Notes under the pieces: model-generated
The model's database searches: none
The model's input: the letters and a program-made list of their open reading frames with translations, nothing else
Told to the model about the DNA's origin: nothing
Shown: positions 35,541 to 46,549 of the stretch, piece after piece
Position numbering within the stretch: position 1 is the first letter of the stretch
How the letters are laid out: each line of letters opens with the position of its first letter
NCBI GenBank assembly: GCA_032988165.1
Contig: JANTQF010000027.1
Location: forward strand, 143,729 to 207,728
Origin: Emmonsiellopsis sp. PD_33
Taxonomy: Eukaryota; Ascomycota; Eurotiomycetes; Onygenales; Ajellomycetaceae
Direction: 5' to 3'
DNA length: 64,000 nucleotides
Translations under genes and position numbers: made by a program

Positions 35541-36375
35541 TTCCTTCCTATTTATGCTGATAGGACATGATACCTATAGAGGTCACCACCACCTGATTGT
35601 TGGCTTGTCCAATCAGGTAGTAACAGCCAGCAAAGTCAGCAATTCCCAAATCTATTATTCCATATGTGAGAAATACCCATTGCTTCTGTCCAATTCCCTC
35701 AAATCCAACCTCATGGTTGTAAAAGACTAGGTCTGATTTGGGAGGGCTCTCTGATCATATCCCTTCCAGTTCACAAGCAGGAACACAGACTAAGACCATG
35801 CATTGCTCAAACAAATGGTGGATCACAGTAAAGAGTCTGGGCATCCCAAACATATCATCTAGATTGGTTGCTACAGGATCTATGACTTCTGGGTGCCATC
35901 ATAAATTCCAGCATGTTAGATTTATCTCAAGATATAGCTTTTCAGTGTCAATGTTTGGATCTGTAGATGTGACCTTATGAAACAGCTCTTGGATTTCTTG
36001 CTTGGGAAGGGTCATAGTTTGTTCAGGAAGATTCGGGAAGACATGATCTGCCATATTGGACTCTACTGACGCAAAGCAGACTCTCATCTCGAATACCATC
36101 ATAGAGAACATCCAAGCAGCTATCTTGAATTCTCTCTCCTTAGGATAAAGCGACACAATGAGCCAAGAATAGGGGATATTCCCTTCTCTCACCTGCTCTA
36201 CAAGATCCTTGATTTAGAGCTCCGTGTCTTGAGGGAATGGTCCCATGTGGCAGCGGCCTCATCCCAATAGAAGGATATTCCTTTGTCGTCGATCAGATCG
36301 GTGAAATTGTCGTAATAGTCGAATTCCAGATGTTTCTTGACTCTGACCTAAGACCAATCTTCAATGTTGTAACTC
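35541..36375 (-). pseudogene. Endogenous mononegavirus-type L polymerase fragment, palm region
   Basis: Remnant of the polymerase palm of a negative-strand RNA virus L protein integrated in the chromosome. In order on the minus strand: HLEFDYYDNF, a one-base frameshift near 36205, the pre-A block PKEREFK (36125-36144) with AWMFSMMVFEMR and VFPNLPEQTMT, motif A region ending CWNL-stop-W (TGA at about 35899), FGMPRLFTVIH, a second in-frame TGA, then motif B GFEGIGQKQW and motif C at 35593-35610, which reads GQANNQ where functional L proteins have G-D-N-Q. The frame ends at TAG 35548. Stops fit C-to-T change of CGA/CAG codons, as in RIP. No phage- or retrovirus-like replication genes accompany it. 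Known in kind: L-like fossils have been described in some fungi. Confidence 0.78.
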
Positions 36376-36540
36376 GATCGTGTTATGTTCAATTCTTGGA
36401 GAGAGTACAAATGGTAGAGTGTCGTTTTCTTGACATCCGGAATTCCAGAGGTGGCGGGACTGTCCCAGGACTGCTTCAACGTTCGTCCCCCTCTTCCATT
36501 TGATTTTTACATTTTCGGACCGCAAGGTGCTATCTGTATA

Positions 36541-36670
36541 GTCTGGTTCGTTCGCTCAGTCTGGCCGTCGGTTTTCGGGTGATGGGCCGTTGAGTAGAGG
36601 AGAGGATGTGGAAGAGGCTCTTCCAAAGGTCGCTGAGGAATTTCGGGTCGCGATCCACCTAGGTAACTAA
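36541..36670 (-). mobile_element. Gypsy retrotransposon integrase fragment
   Basis: Minus-strand DRDPKFLSDLW (about 36628-36658) followed, after a one-base shift, by the TDGQTERTNQT block (36541-36575). These are the D and E-side blocks of a Ty3/Gypsy integrase core. Only about 40 residues are recognisable; it ends immediately beside the viral L fragment. Confidence 0.65.
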
Positions 36671-36825
36671 CTTACTCGCAAGGCAAGCTTCCATGTTGTC
36701 TGGTTCAGGCGCCGACGACTCCATCAACAGTTCCTCTATCGATGCGTCGATCTGGTCCAGGTCATTAGAGTCTTCAACCACGTCACCGATATTAATAGGT
36801 TTTCAAAAATCTTTCACATTGACAG

Positions 36826-37281
36826 TCATAGTTCCATTCTGGGGTTTGTCGTCTGTTCGTCGGCAACAATCACTTTGCTACCGAGTAATTTCAAAACGTT
36901 GTCCTGTAGCCCTGCGGAAATCTGTGGGTGTTTAGGCGCATGGTGTGATGGCGTGGTTGGCTGCATCACCGCCTGGATTGGGTTTTCAAATAATTCATCG
37001 GTAAAAGCTGTGTCCTGGCTGTCGTTGTTGAAAGTGTCGAGGGTGTCACAAGAATTTTCAGTGAGCATTTGAAGTTGATCCAGTTCGGTTGGGAGCATAA
37101 GTTCACACTCTGCGACCTCATCATTTTCAGCCTTTTTATATTTAATGATCTCCGCTTTTTTGTCTTGTCGCTTTGGTTTCTTCATTTTGTTATTCGTGTC
37201 GTTCTTCTTTTCGTTATGTGGCTTGGCTTCGGGCATTGCGGCCAACGTTATTGTTATCCTATTAGTTACTACGCCTGCCAC
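36826..37281 (-). other. Unrecognised ORF, possibly part of a decayed element
   Basis: 151-codon minus frame (ATG-less start codon at 37281 unclear) encoding a Lys-rich start (NEKKNDTNNKMKKPKRQDKK) and an acidic middle. No family recognised. It lies between the integrase fragment and an HNH-like remnant, so it may be transposon gag or tail material. Confidence 0.2.
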
Positions 37282-37505
37282 CAGCTCTGCCTTTTCCGTG
37301 AGCGTCTTCGAGTGTATTTGGAGTGTGTTGAGTCATCCATTGCTTCAAACAATATCCTGAAGTGGCCAAAAGATGTGCACCGAGCTCTCTGTCTCCAAAT
37401 CCGAACAAACTAATGGAGTGGATCGGCAGATGCCTGGGCTTGAACGACATCAGGATATGTTGGAAAGTTTATTGACCTGGCTCGAGCTAGTCACACAGCA
37501 GCGCA

Positions 37506-37905
37506 TTAAGTTTCTTCACGAGCGTCAATCGTCAACGTAAGATCATTGCTTGGGTGGTCAATATTTAGGCCCTTGTTCAGATAAACCACATCTGGGTTGA
37601 ACATGTCCAGGATTGAAAGGGCAGTTCTTTTTAGATTCACTCTAGAAGCAGAGTTAAAGTTAGAAAATAGTTGCAAGCTTCCTACTGGAATGGAGAATCT
37701 TCACATACCAAATGCACCAACCATTAATGATTCTCGCCCACATGATAGAATTAGGTATAATGTGGGTAACTTCGGGATATGCACGCAGGCCATGTCCATA
37801 AACCAAAGGCTGGTAATCATCATCTTTTAGGTTCAACGGATCCCGCTCATCTCTCAAAACTCCTTTTAGGCTAGTAAAAATATTAGCACCTGCGATTTTA
37901 ATATC
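37506..37905 (-). pseudogene. Possible HNH-nuclease-like protein fragment, frameshifted
   Basis: Minus-strand reading DDDYQPLVYGHGLRAY, VTHIIPNSIMWARI, then a frameshift with stops near 37660, then LSILDMFNPDV and NIDHPSNDLTLT before TAA at 37506. The HIIP block followed by a later I-D-H-P-x-N block is the arrangement seen in fungal HNH-endonuclease-domain proteins, in which the first His and a later Asn/His frame the metal site. Assignment is tentative; the frameshift and AT-rich setting say it is dead. Confidence 0.35.
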
Positions 37906-40900
37906 ATTGGTATCTTAGTTATTCCGACTGGGAGAATTAAGAACGAAGCCTAACATACCTTTTTAAGGGTGGATAATCCTTCGGAAAGAGTATATATAGG
38001 GGTAATATCCTCAAGAGACCTAAGAATCTGTAAGAGAAGTAGAGGACACTTCATTATGCAATTAGATTCTGAATTCCCATGTTACCACACACTGGTCATG
38101 GCCCCAAGTTAGACAATAAATTTGGCCAGTAGATCAAGTTGCAGGTGTTCCAACAACGTTTTAATTAAAGGAGCTGATAGATTGGCTGGTGTTGGCTGCA
38201 CCATTGGTAGTGTTTCCGCTGTTTTGCCTATATTAACTGGCATATAAGCAAGGACACTGCAGGAGCAACAGCTATAAGTCAACATACTTAGCGCAGGGAA
38301 GTTATTAAAGACATAGATACCACACGAAGGAATCTATTGCCTTTTATACCTCCCATAGTATCCTTGCCGGGGTGGCTTGGGAGCTGAAACTCAAAAAACC
38401 CCGCAAGTCCAAGCCCAAAGTCTGGAATCCCTTTAGTTTGGTAGTATATAAGGTATCGTCAAAGTATGACAAAAACATACATCGACTCCTGGTTTTCTGC
38501 TTCCATATTGCTATTGATGCAGGAAGGTCTAACCTCCGTCACATGGAGGAGCGCGCACCCCAATTTTATCATCACTTTGTTAACCACGCAGGGGAGGCGC
38601 GACGCGTAACAAATTGGGAAGGGATTGAAAAAACAGTGTCCTCCTTTGCCGGGTATGCCAAGCTGGTCCTTCTCATAGAGATTGTGGATAAAATTCTTTC
38701 CCAATGTGTCTCCCATTGATTACTGTATTCTGTGAATGTTGAATTAATGTTAAAATTAAAAGCTTTAGTATAATGATGGTTGCTGTTTCAGGTGCTATAT
38801 GTCCATTCATTGCTAACCGATGAATGTAGAGTGGATTGAATAATTTCAGTCATTCTTCTTCTGCCAAAGCTGTGTGGAATTTATTTCTTGAATCCGGTCG
38901 TTGTAGCCGTTTCAGGGGTTGCGAGTAGTAGGTAAGGGGCACTTTTCAGCCCCTCTTCCCAGCGTCCGGATCAGAGTCCTGCTTGGGCACATCGGTCCAT
39001 CATATTGGACCGCAGCGCAAGGAATGGCACTATGATGAGGCTGGTTTCGCAATGCCAAATAATGCCACGATTCCAAATATATCAGTCCACACCCCAGCAC
39101 ACCACCGCACCTATCCAAGGGGATATAAAGACAAAGCAACAGTTAATCCAGGAGTAAGCCATGAGCATACGCCGTGAATCAACTTTGCTCGCAGACACGG
39201 CCTAAGCCTATCTTGAAGTTGGAACCACAGAGACAGGGCCGCAGAGCCAACTGGCGCACCAAATGGCATCTTTCAAACACTTACATAAAGAACTGGCGCA
39301 ACCACCCTGCCGTGGTGGTGGTGGTGATGGCCGCAGAGGTGGGGTTGCCGGCAGCGGCGGCGGGAGCAGGAGCACAGGAGGCATCCAGGCAGGGGGCAAA
39401 TTTGAGACGAAGAAGAAGGTAAATGATAAAAAAGGTGATGATGTAGCCACCGATCCCCATTCTGTTTCTGTTGCTGTTGGTGTTGATGCTGCTTCCACCC
39501 CAACAAACAGAGACCTGCGGTCGACTTCTCCCAACGCTGCCTATTCTCCTCGTCTTCGCAGTATATTCTCTTGCCTAAGGAGACTCGCTTTCTCGACGTT
39601 GACATGGCTGGTTCGGGTAATTAACAAAGTTCTTATAGAGACGATGCTTATCCTCTCCACTTAGAACATTGCAGTTGTTTGGCAGGCCATATTCTGCAGC
39701 CTGTGCAATATAATGTAGTCCAATATGAATATTTAGGCGCTCTTTCTTCCTGCCTGTAAGGGCACGTTGAATGGCATTTCATTGGCTGTCACAGCATCAT
39801 ATCGCGGTTCTGTTCCTGAGTAAAAGTTGAAGTTTCTCCAGAGCCTCTTAATCGTGAAAGGATCTGCTGTGCACTGGTATTTTTCAGGAGACGGTGTTCA
39901 GGTCATCACTGTATGGGGTGAAGAAGCTAGCTGGGTGGCTGGAGGCTGGTTGGCTTTTTTTGAATGGCAATGCTCGTATGTTAGACGGACTAGAGTGATT
40001 TTTTTATGCCTCTACAGCCAGATCGGCAAAGGTTTCTGAATACAATGTTAGTACATCCATAGATAGATAAACCGTGGAAAGATAGAAGTATGGGACTCGT
40101 ACGTCTCATGTACCACTTCCCTAGTGGCTTAGAGTTATCGAAATCAAGGATATCGCTGCAGAAGAAGAAAATAAGAATAAAGTTCTCCTTTAAGATGCTT
40201 TTGGCCTCGGCCAGCTCAGCCGTGGTTAAAGGCGCTGTCGATGGTGAGCAGCCAACTCTCCGCCCGCAGTGGGAAGCGAGGAGAAAGATGCCATGGCCTT
40301 CGATTTTTTGAAAGGTTGGCTATTGAATTAAGATTGGTTAAGGGGAAGTGAAACAAGCAGTTCACCATTGCGAGAGTAAATTCAAGTTCCAATGTGAAGA
40401 ATGTCGTGAATGGTCTCTCTATACGGAAGATTGAATAGTAGCCACATATTCCCCCTTTTTACGCGAACTTGCCCATGTGACCTTTCACTGCTGGCCCCTG
40501 GCTTCAGGGGTTAGTTAGTTAACTATGAAATTGGAATAAAACTTTATTTGCTTGGTTTTGAAGAGGAGCAGTACTAGGTAGTAGGTATGTACATACATAC
40601 ATAGTACCCGATTTATAATTTTTTTCTTATATAAATATCCTTAACTACATACACTATAGTATACAAACATACTACTATTAACAACTTATCTTTCCATGCT
40701 ATACTAATACATAGACCAACCAGCTATAGCAAAAAGGGGCATATATCTTACATCCTAGATATTAATTTCCATATTCCGCCCTATTCCCCAAACCCCTTCC
40801 ACCCTTCCTCTTCCTCGTCGCAAACTCCACCCGCCACTCCACAGATCCAGCTCGTAATTCCATGTATAGTATGAGCCGCTGACGGCCATGCCGGTGTAAC

Positions 40901-42279
40901 TAGTAGTATTGGCCTTTGGAGGTTTTGAGGGCGTTGTAGCCTCCTGCATGGCTTAGGGGTGGGGAGGGGGAGGAGGGGAAGGATGGCTTCTTCTTCTTCG
41001 TCTAGGAGGGGGGGATGCTGGGGCGGGCGCCGGTGGTTACGAAGTGGTAGTTTGGGTGGAAGGCCTTTTAGTCCGTTTAGCAGGTGGCATGTTGAAATGA
41101 TAATAATCGGGGATTGCGATTTCAAGGGCGTGGAGAAAAATGAGGTACTAGAGAGCTGCCTTGTACGTATGTAGTTGGCATAGATATTGTGTCCAAACAA
41201 GGGGCGGAGGAAGGGAAGTGACGGACGTCACAACAAGGCATATATCCCTTCGCTCATATCATATGTATGTGCGGAGTATTAGAATTGTTAAACCATTGTC
41301 ATTGTCCCTGGCCTGGCTACTTACATCTATGTATGCCTTTATACCCTCTACTTAACATATCATATGGGTCAGATCTAGCCTCTCGAGAGAGAGAGAGCCA
41401 CCCAATAAGCACATGCACGTGCACCTATAACCACCCGCATATGCATGCATCATGTCGCGTCCACATTTTTCTTCTTCCCAAACAACCGTGTCACATCAAT
41501 TTGCAGAAATATACAGGGCAAAAATGCCCAGCCGAGTTTGGGAGCAAGGAAGCATGAGGGAGGAATAAAGAAAGAATGAATGAAAGAATAAAGGAAAAAA
41601 GAATGAAAGAAAGAAATGAGGTTAGGTTAGGTAGGCTTTATTTAGATAAATAAATAGGTAATTGTATGACGTGAAAGGGATGGTGTGTGACAGGTATGTA
41701 TGTACATTACATTGGCAAGATGGAAAAAAAAAGGGGTTTATTTAGCGAAACATGGAGATATGGAATGGATGGTTCTGGTAAACCTCAAGGGGGGTTTGGG
41801 GATGGAGAAAACGGGTTTGTAAATCATGGCTTTGACATTATTGATACTATGTATCCATACGGAGGAGATAAGGGGTTGGTTATATAAGAGTGGGAAGCAA
41901 TATGAAAACAGGCAGGCTGGATGAGATATGAAATATGCCATCCACACATGCTAGATCAGACCATATAACCAACAGGCCAATCCAGCATGGTCATCAATCA
42001 AATGCTGTATATAGAGGCGGAATAATAAAAATCAAAATCTATTCTCAATTAAATCATTATAAAAAGGGCAAGAGAACAAGAGACGCCAGTCCAAGCTAAT
42101 ATAATCCCAACAAAAAACCCAGCCCAAATCCAACCCAATCCAACCGAAAACAAAACCAAAACAGAAAACAAACGAAATAGACAAATAAACCCCCAAAACC
42201 CAAACACGAAAAAGAATCCGAAATTGCCCATCGCTAACAAACATAATCCATTCCACCACTCACTCACAACCCCCTACCC
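37906..42279. other. Long gene-poor stretch with isolated low-confidence ORFs
   Basis: 4.4 kb. Frames worth noting but not called: 38372-38719 (+, 115 codons, KKPRKSKPKVWNPF...), 39263-39664 (+, 133 codons, Gly-rich then Ser-rich), and a minus region 40755-41200 where MPPAKRTKRPSTQTTTS and a basic C-terminal frame (EWRVEFATRKRKGG) could be two exons of a small protein. None has a family match. 41565-41620 is a GAAA/GAAT purine tract and 40590-40615 a TACATACATACATA run. From 41990 to 42240 the plus strand is strongly A/C-rich, fitting a 3' flank of the gene at 42280. Confidence 0.35.
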
Positions 42280-43749
42280 CTACCCCTCCCTCCTCCTCCC
42301 AGGCCTCCTCTTCGCGCGACAGAGCCAAATCCACCACCAATTCCGCACACCCAGCACGGCAACGCGGCCGTCATCCCGGCGCTCGGTGCCGTCTGGGTTT
42401 CCGAGGATCATGGCGAAGACCCAGAAGAAGGCGGCGATCCAGGCGGCGAAGAGGATGGGGGTGATGAGGAGGGGGGAGAGGAGGTGGATGAGCACCAGGA
42501 GGGGGACGGAGTGGGTTGATGTTGATGTTGATGTTGATGGGTGGGTTGGCGGGGTCGAAGGGGTTGACGAGGAGGTTGATGGGGAGGGAGATGTGGTGGT
42601 GGTGATTTCTGGAGAGGAGATGCGGGAGTTGCGGTTGCTGTGTCGGTGACTGTTGCTGTGTCGGTGGGTAGGGCTATGGCGAGCAGGTTTGTGGGAGCGG
42701 GGTTTGCAGCACCGGGAGGACGACGGTTTGCAGATGAGGTTTTGATGTTTGTGGAGGAGCGGGAGGAGCAGGGAGCATATTTGGGAGGAAAAGGGGTTTT
42801 TGAAGAAAGGGGATGGCGTGCAGAAGCGGAGCGGGTAGGCGAGGGTTAGGAATACAAGGACGAAAAAGGTGTATATTGATGCGACGAGGGAGAATGGCGG
42901 GGCGAGGAACGAGAGGCGGAGCTAGAGATAGTCATGTTAGATGCGCAAGAATTACTAATGTTGAGCAGTTCCCATCCGTTCTGTAGCAATTTTGAGTTTC
43001 GCTCCCGCAACCAGCCAGCTCTTTCTAGCCCAGTCCTTTTGCAACCCCAGCGATAACCCCCAAAAAACAAGAATCACCGACTCCATCCAATCCCAATCCC
43101 ACTCCCACTCCCACTCCCTTCCAAAAAAGCAAAAACCACTCACCAATATAAAAAACGCATTCTCCTCCCCCACCTCCCCAGCATCACCACGACCATCCCC
43201 CCCAAGATCCTCCACATCCTCCTCCCCCGCATAAACCACATTCCTATTCCTCGATCTACGCGGACTCGACGAGCCCGACCCCATCGCATGGGCATCCTCA
43301 CTCTTCACCCGCATCGTATTCCCATCAGACATCGAGGCGGCCTCACGCTTGGGCGCGAGGACAAAGGCCGCGGCGGGCGGGACTGCGATCTCATGCGGGG
43401 CCGGGTAGTGCGAGGAGCGGCCGTCCATTGCAGGTTTAGAGAGCGACGATGAAGCCATTGGCATTGGCACTGGCATTGACGAGGCGGACAGCGGCAAGGG
43501 CGCGCGATGGGAGTCGGCGGAGTAGACGTGTGATAGATGCTGGACTATATGGCTCTGGTGGCCTTCGCGGTGTGGATGCGGGTGGACATTATGATTAGGG
43601 TAAGTGTAATTATGGACGGGTATCTTTTGGGCGTGCTGGGGGGAGGAGGGGTTGGAGGAGGAGGAGGCTGGTGAGTATGGGTAGTAAGACGAGGACAGCG
43701 GCTGGTCGAGGGGGTGGTCGGGGTCGGAGGGCGTGTCATTCGACGGCAT
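42280..43749 (-). CDS. Uncharacterised membrane protein with disordered N-terminus
   Basis: 415-aa protein, family not recognised. Exon 1 is 43144-43749, the intron 42922-43143 (222 nt, GTGAGT...CTCTAG, with a GGGAGT tandem run), exon 2 is 42280-42921; both junction codons are in phase 0. The start is ATG 43749 (MPSNDTPSDPDHP); the frame extends further upstream only with a TTG. Residues 1-190 are Ser/Pro/His-rich and disordered. Helix 1 spans the splice junction (NAFFILLRLSFLAPPFSLVASIYTFFVLVFLTLAYPL), a His/Ser/Thr-rich linker follows (TSTSTSTH from a GATGTT repeat), then two packed helices (LLVLIHLLSPLLITPILFAAWIAAFFWVFAMIL) and a short basic tail (WLCRAKRRPGRRREG). Probably an endomembrane protein conserved within Eurotiales; no function proposed. 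Confidence 0.68.
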
Positions 43750-45691
43750 GGCGCAGGGAGAGGGGATGGAAGCTAGGCGCAGGCGGGACCCGAGGAGCAG
43801 CAGCACTGCATGCGGGCATCTGGACAGCAATGCAATGCAGCTGGATAAATAACAGGGCAAGCAGCGAGCAGAGCGGCGAGCGGCGAGGGAAGAGGACCAG
43901 CCGGCAGGACAGGCTGGCTCAGCCCCTTATATAGCCGGCAGGGACACGCTCAGGACGCCAGACACGACAAGACGGACGGCGGGCGGGAATGGGAATGGGA
44001 ATGGAATGGAATGGGATCGAGTCGAGCGCCCAGCGGAAACCAAGACGGTCAGACACGGCCAGCCAGCGAAAAAAGAGGGAGAAAGGCGCGGCGGAGAGCC
44101 GGGAGTGGTCGTTGCCCGCCAAGCCGCCCAGAGGCCCAGACGCCGAGCGCTTGGCGGGTTGGAGACGGGCACGTCGGCGCGGTGGGCGGCTGGCTTGGCG
44201 CGCTTGGCGGCGGCGCATGGCTGGCAGGGAGCGCGGGTGAGTCTTGCGTCTGGCGCTGGGGGTGTTTGTTGCCGGCGATGGAGATGCGCTGAAATGGTGA
44301 TGGTGATGGTAATGGTTGGGTTTGGATGGTGAGGATAGGAGAGCGACGGCCGAGGCGGAGAGGAGAGGCGGTATGTATCAGCGTGACGGCGGTATTTAAT
44401 TTACCATACCGAACGCCCAGCGCCCGCACCAAGCAGCCATGACGCTGCCTGCCCTGCGCGGCTGCTGATTGGCCCCCGGCCCACCGCGCAGCCGCGGTGG
44501 AGCCGACTGCCGAGAGTCTTGGCGCGGCTTTACCGTACGGCATACGGCGGCGTACACGAAACGCCAATACCGCCGTCGAATACGCGCAAAGGTCGGCAAT
44601 CGAGCTGGCGTGACCCTGGATATCCCCCTATATCAGTATATCAGCCTATATCAGATGGCTGGGCTGTCGGTGTCACTCGCCGGCCGTCGTCGCACTGCAG
44701 CCAGCGTGGATTGCCGCTGAGAACCCGCCAAGAATCCGGCCTCTCATTTCCCGGCATGGGGCTTGGCGGCTTGGCATCGCTCGGCACAGGTCATTCCCTT
44801 TCCCTTTTCGGGCGGCCTCAGGCTTGGCGTCGCGTTGTGGCCTTCGATGGATTGGGAAGGGAAAATTTATTCATCGATTTGTTTCATGGCTTGCAATCAA
44901 ACAACCCATCCATCCCACAACCATATTCTGGTTCTGTGTCTGTGTCTCTGCATCATGCTGTGTAATGGCCCGTGCTCCACTGCTCTGCAAGAATTAACTT
45001 AAGACTGCCCAGTGCCTACCCATTCCCATTCCATTCCCATTCCCATATCCAAGACATTATTCGTACCATCAAGTCATGTTAAACCCTATGGGAATATATA
45101 GGGCAGAAAACATGGGAAAACACTCTAGTGACTCTACTAACAGCAGCACCCTTTAACTTGCTAAGCATATTTGTTACCATCTATCCATTCATCTATCCTG
45201 CTAGCCTCTAGGGAGAAAACAAATTCATCAGACCTACTACCTACCTAATATAGTCTATTAATACCGCAATGCTTCCAAGGTTATCTTTAAGCTTATATAG
45301 GCTTCATATTAACAACCTGCTACATGTATGTACATGTACAGCCCCAGACATTCCATACAGATTGCACAAGCTAATTCTACAGTTAAGAAGATAACCTTAA
45401 AAACCAGACAGTAGCACTCACTATTAATTGAAAAAGAAGTCATACTAGAAAGAACTACTTGATAAATAGTCTATATTACCTACCTCACCTATGTACCAGC
45501 CTAAAATAAATAAACGTTCTTTATTTCCTTCCATTATCCTTTGTGGAATTGGTTTTTGAAGAAGGATGTAGATAGAGTGATAGATAGATAGGCATACTAT
45601 ATAACTAGAAATAAGAAGAGGAAGTTAATAATATAAAATAAAATAAGATAGGAAATGAGTATAGATAGATATAGACATAATGATTAACTAG
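43750..45691. other. Promoter region and AT-rich flank of the retrotransposon
   Basis: 43750-44960 is GC-rich promoter/leader of the minus-strand membrane protein gene, with GGAATG repeats (43988-44020), many TTGGCGG/GGCTTGG words and no convincing ORF. From about 45010 the base composition drops sharply to AT-rich and stays so up to the 5' edge of the LTR element; GATA-rich runs at 45565-45600 and 45655-45675. Confidence 0.45.
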
Positions 45692-45696
45692 GTAAG
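45692..45696. repeat. Target-site duplication, left copy (GTAAG)
   Basis: GTAAG directly before the left LTR is repeated directly after the right LTR (53217-53221). Confidence 0.8.
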
Positions 45697-45824
45697 TATA
45701 AGTATATACTTAGAAGTAAGATAAGATTATGTTCTAACTAAGCTATAGAGCCTTAGAGGCCATACATAAGGTAGAGATAGCTAGCATGTAAGGTCACATG
45801 ATCATGTGTAAGCTATATATGACA
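45697..45824. repeat. Left LTR (3' LTR in element orientation)
   Basis: 128 bp, starts TATAAGTATATACTTAG and ends ATATATGACA. Aligns without gaps to the LTR at 53089-53216 with 14 differences, all transitions; most are C-to-T or G-to-A in this copy. It has lost the terminal TG (now TA). Confidence 0.92.
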
Positions 45825-45885
45825 TCTGCTACTCTAATGAAAAATGTTAATGTCCTCATTAACAGGTTATAAAACAAAAGAAAAT

Positions 45886-45959
45886 AGGATAAGAGGTACA
45901 ATTTAGGGCAATTTAGTAACATAAATCAGGATAAGGGGTACAATTTAGGGCAATTTAGT
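45886..45959. repeat. 32-bp direct repeat, two copies
   Basis: Copies at 45886-45917 and 45928-45959 (AGGATAAG[A/G]GGTACAATT...) differ at one base. They lie 60 bp inside the left LTR, in the 3' non-coding end of the element near the expected polypurine tract. Confidence 0.85.
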
Positions 45960-46549
45960 GGATAACAGCATATTCAGGTTGCCTGCACATATAATGAGAA
46001 ATCAGTCATCCTCAACCATTACCTTCTTCTTTCATATAGGTGAATCATAGCCAGGATGTCCTGTATGAGTATTCCTCATGATTCCTATGTCTCATCACTA
46101 CCCTTTCATTGTACAAGATATTTGACTCTATTCTCAATGCATCATTTATTATATATATCCTCAATTTCCCAGTATTCTTTACTGTCAACAATTCTGTCTG
46201 GCATCTGTGGAATCTGGTGGTTTAGTGGGTCCTAATGATATGATTTGAGATGTATAATGCTTATAACTGGATAGAGGCTGCATAGGCAGGGTGGTAAACA
46301 CAGGTGATAGGCTGATGTACTAACTTTTTTGATGATTTTAAAAGGCCCTACCCACAGTAAATGTAGAGTGAACATCTCTGGAAGTATATATTCATAGCAG
46401 CCCTTTCAGACAAGCTGGAGATAGGCTTTTCCCATCAGCTTCATTGATTTATAATGATTATCATAGTAGATGGCTATTTATACCTAACTAAGAATAAAGG
46501 AGTCATTTACATTCTTATATATCTCTTTCTTAGTGTTTATAAAGTTATC

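Noticed and set aside
38372..38719. 115-codon plus ORF and its minus counterpart
   Set aside because: Isolated frames in a decayed region with no recognisable domain; equal length on both strands argues for chance.
39208..39664. Gly-rich plus ORF and His/Ser-rich minus ORF
   Set aside because: Both arise from GGT/GGC repeat sequence on opposite strands; no splice logic or family match.
43750..43860. Upstream extension of the 42280-43749 gene giving a signal-peptide-like start
   Set aside because: The extension begins with TTG, not ATG; the ATG at 43749 is the first usable start.
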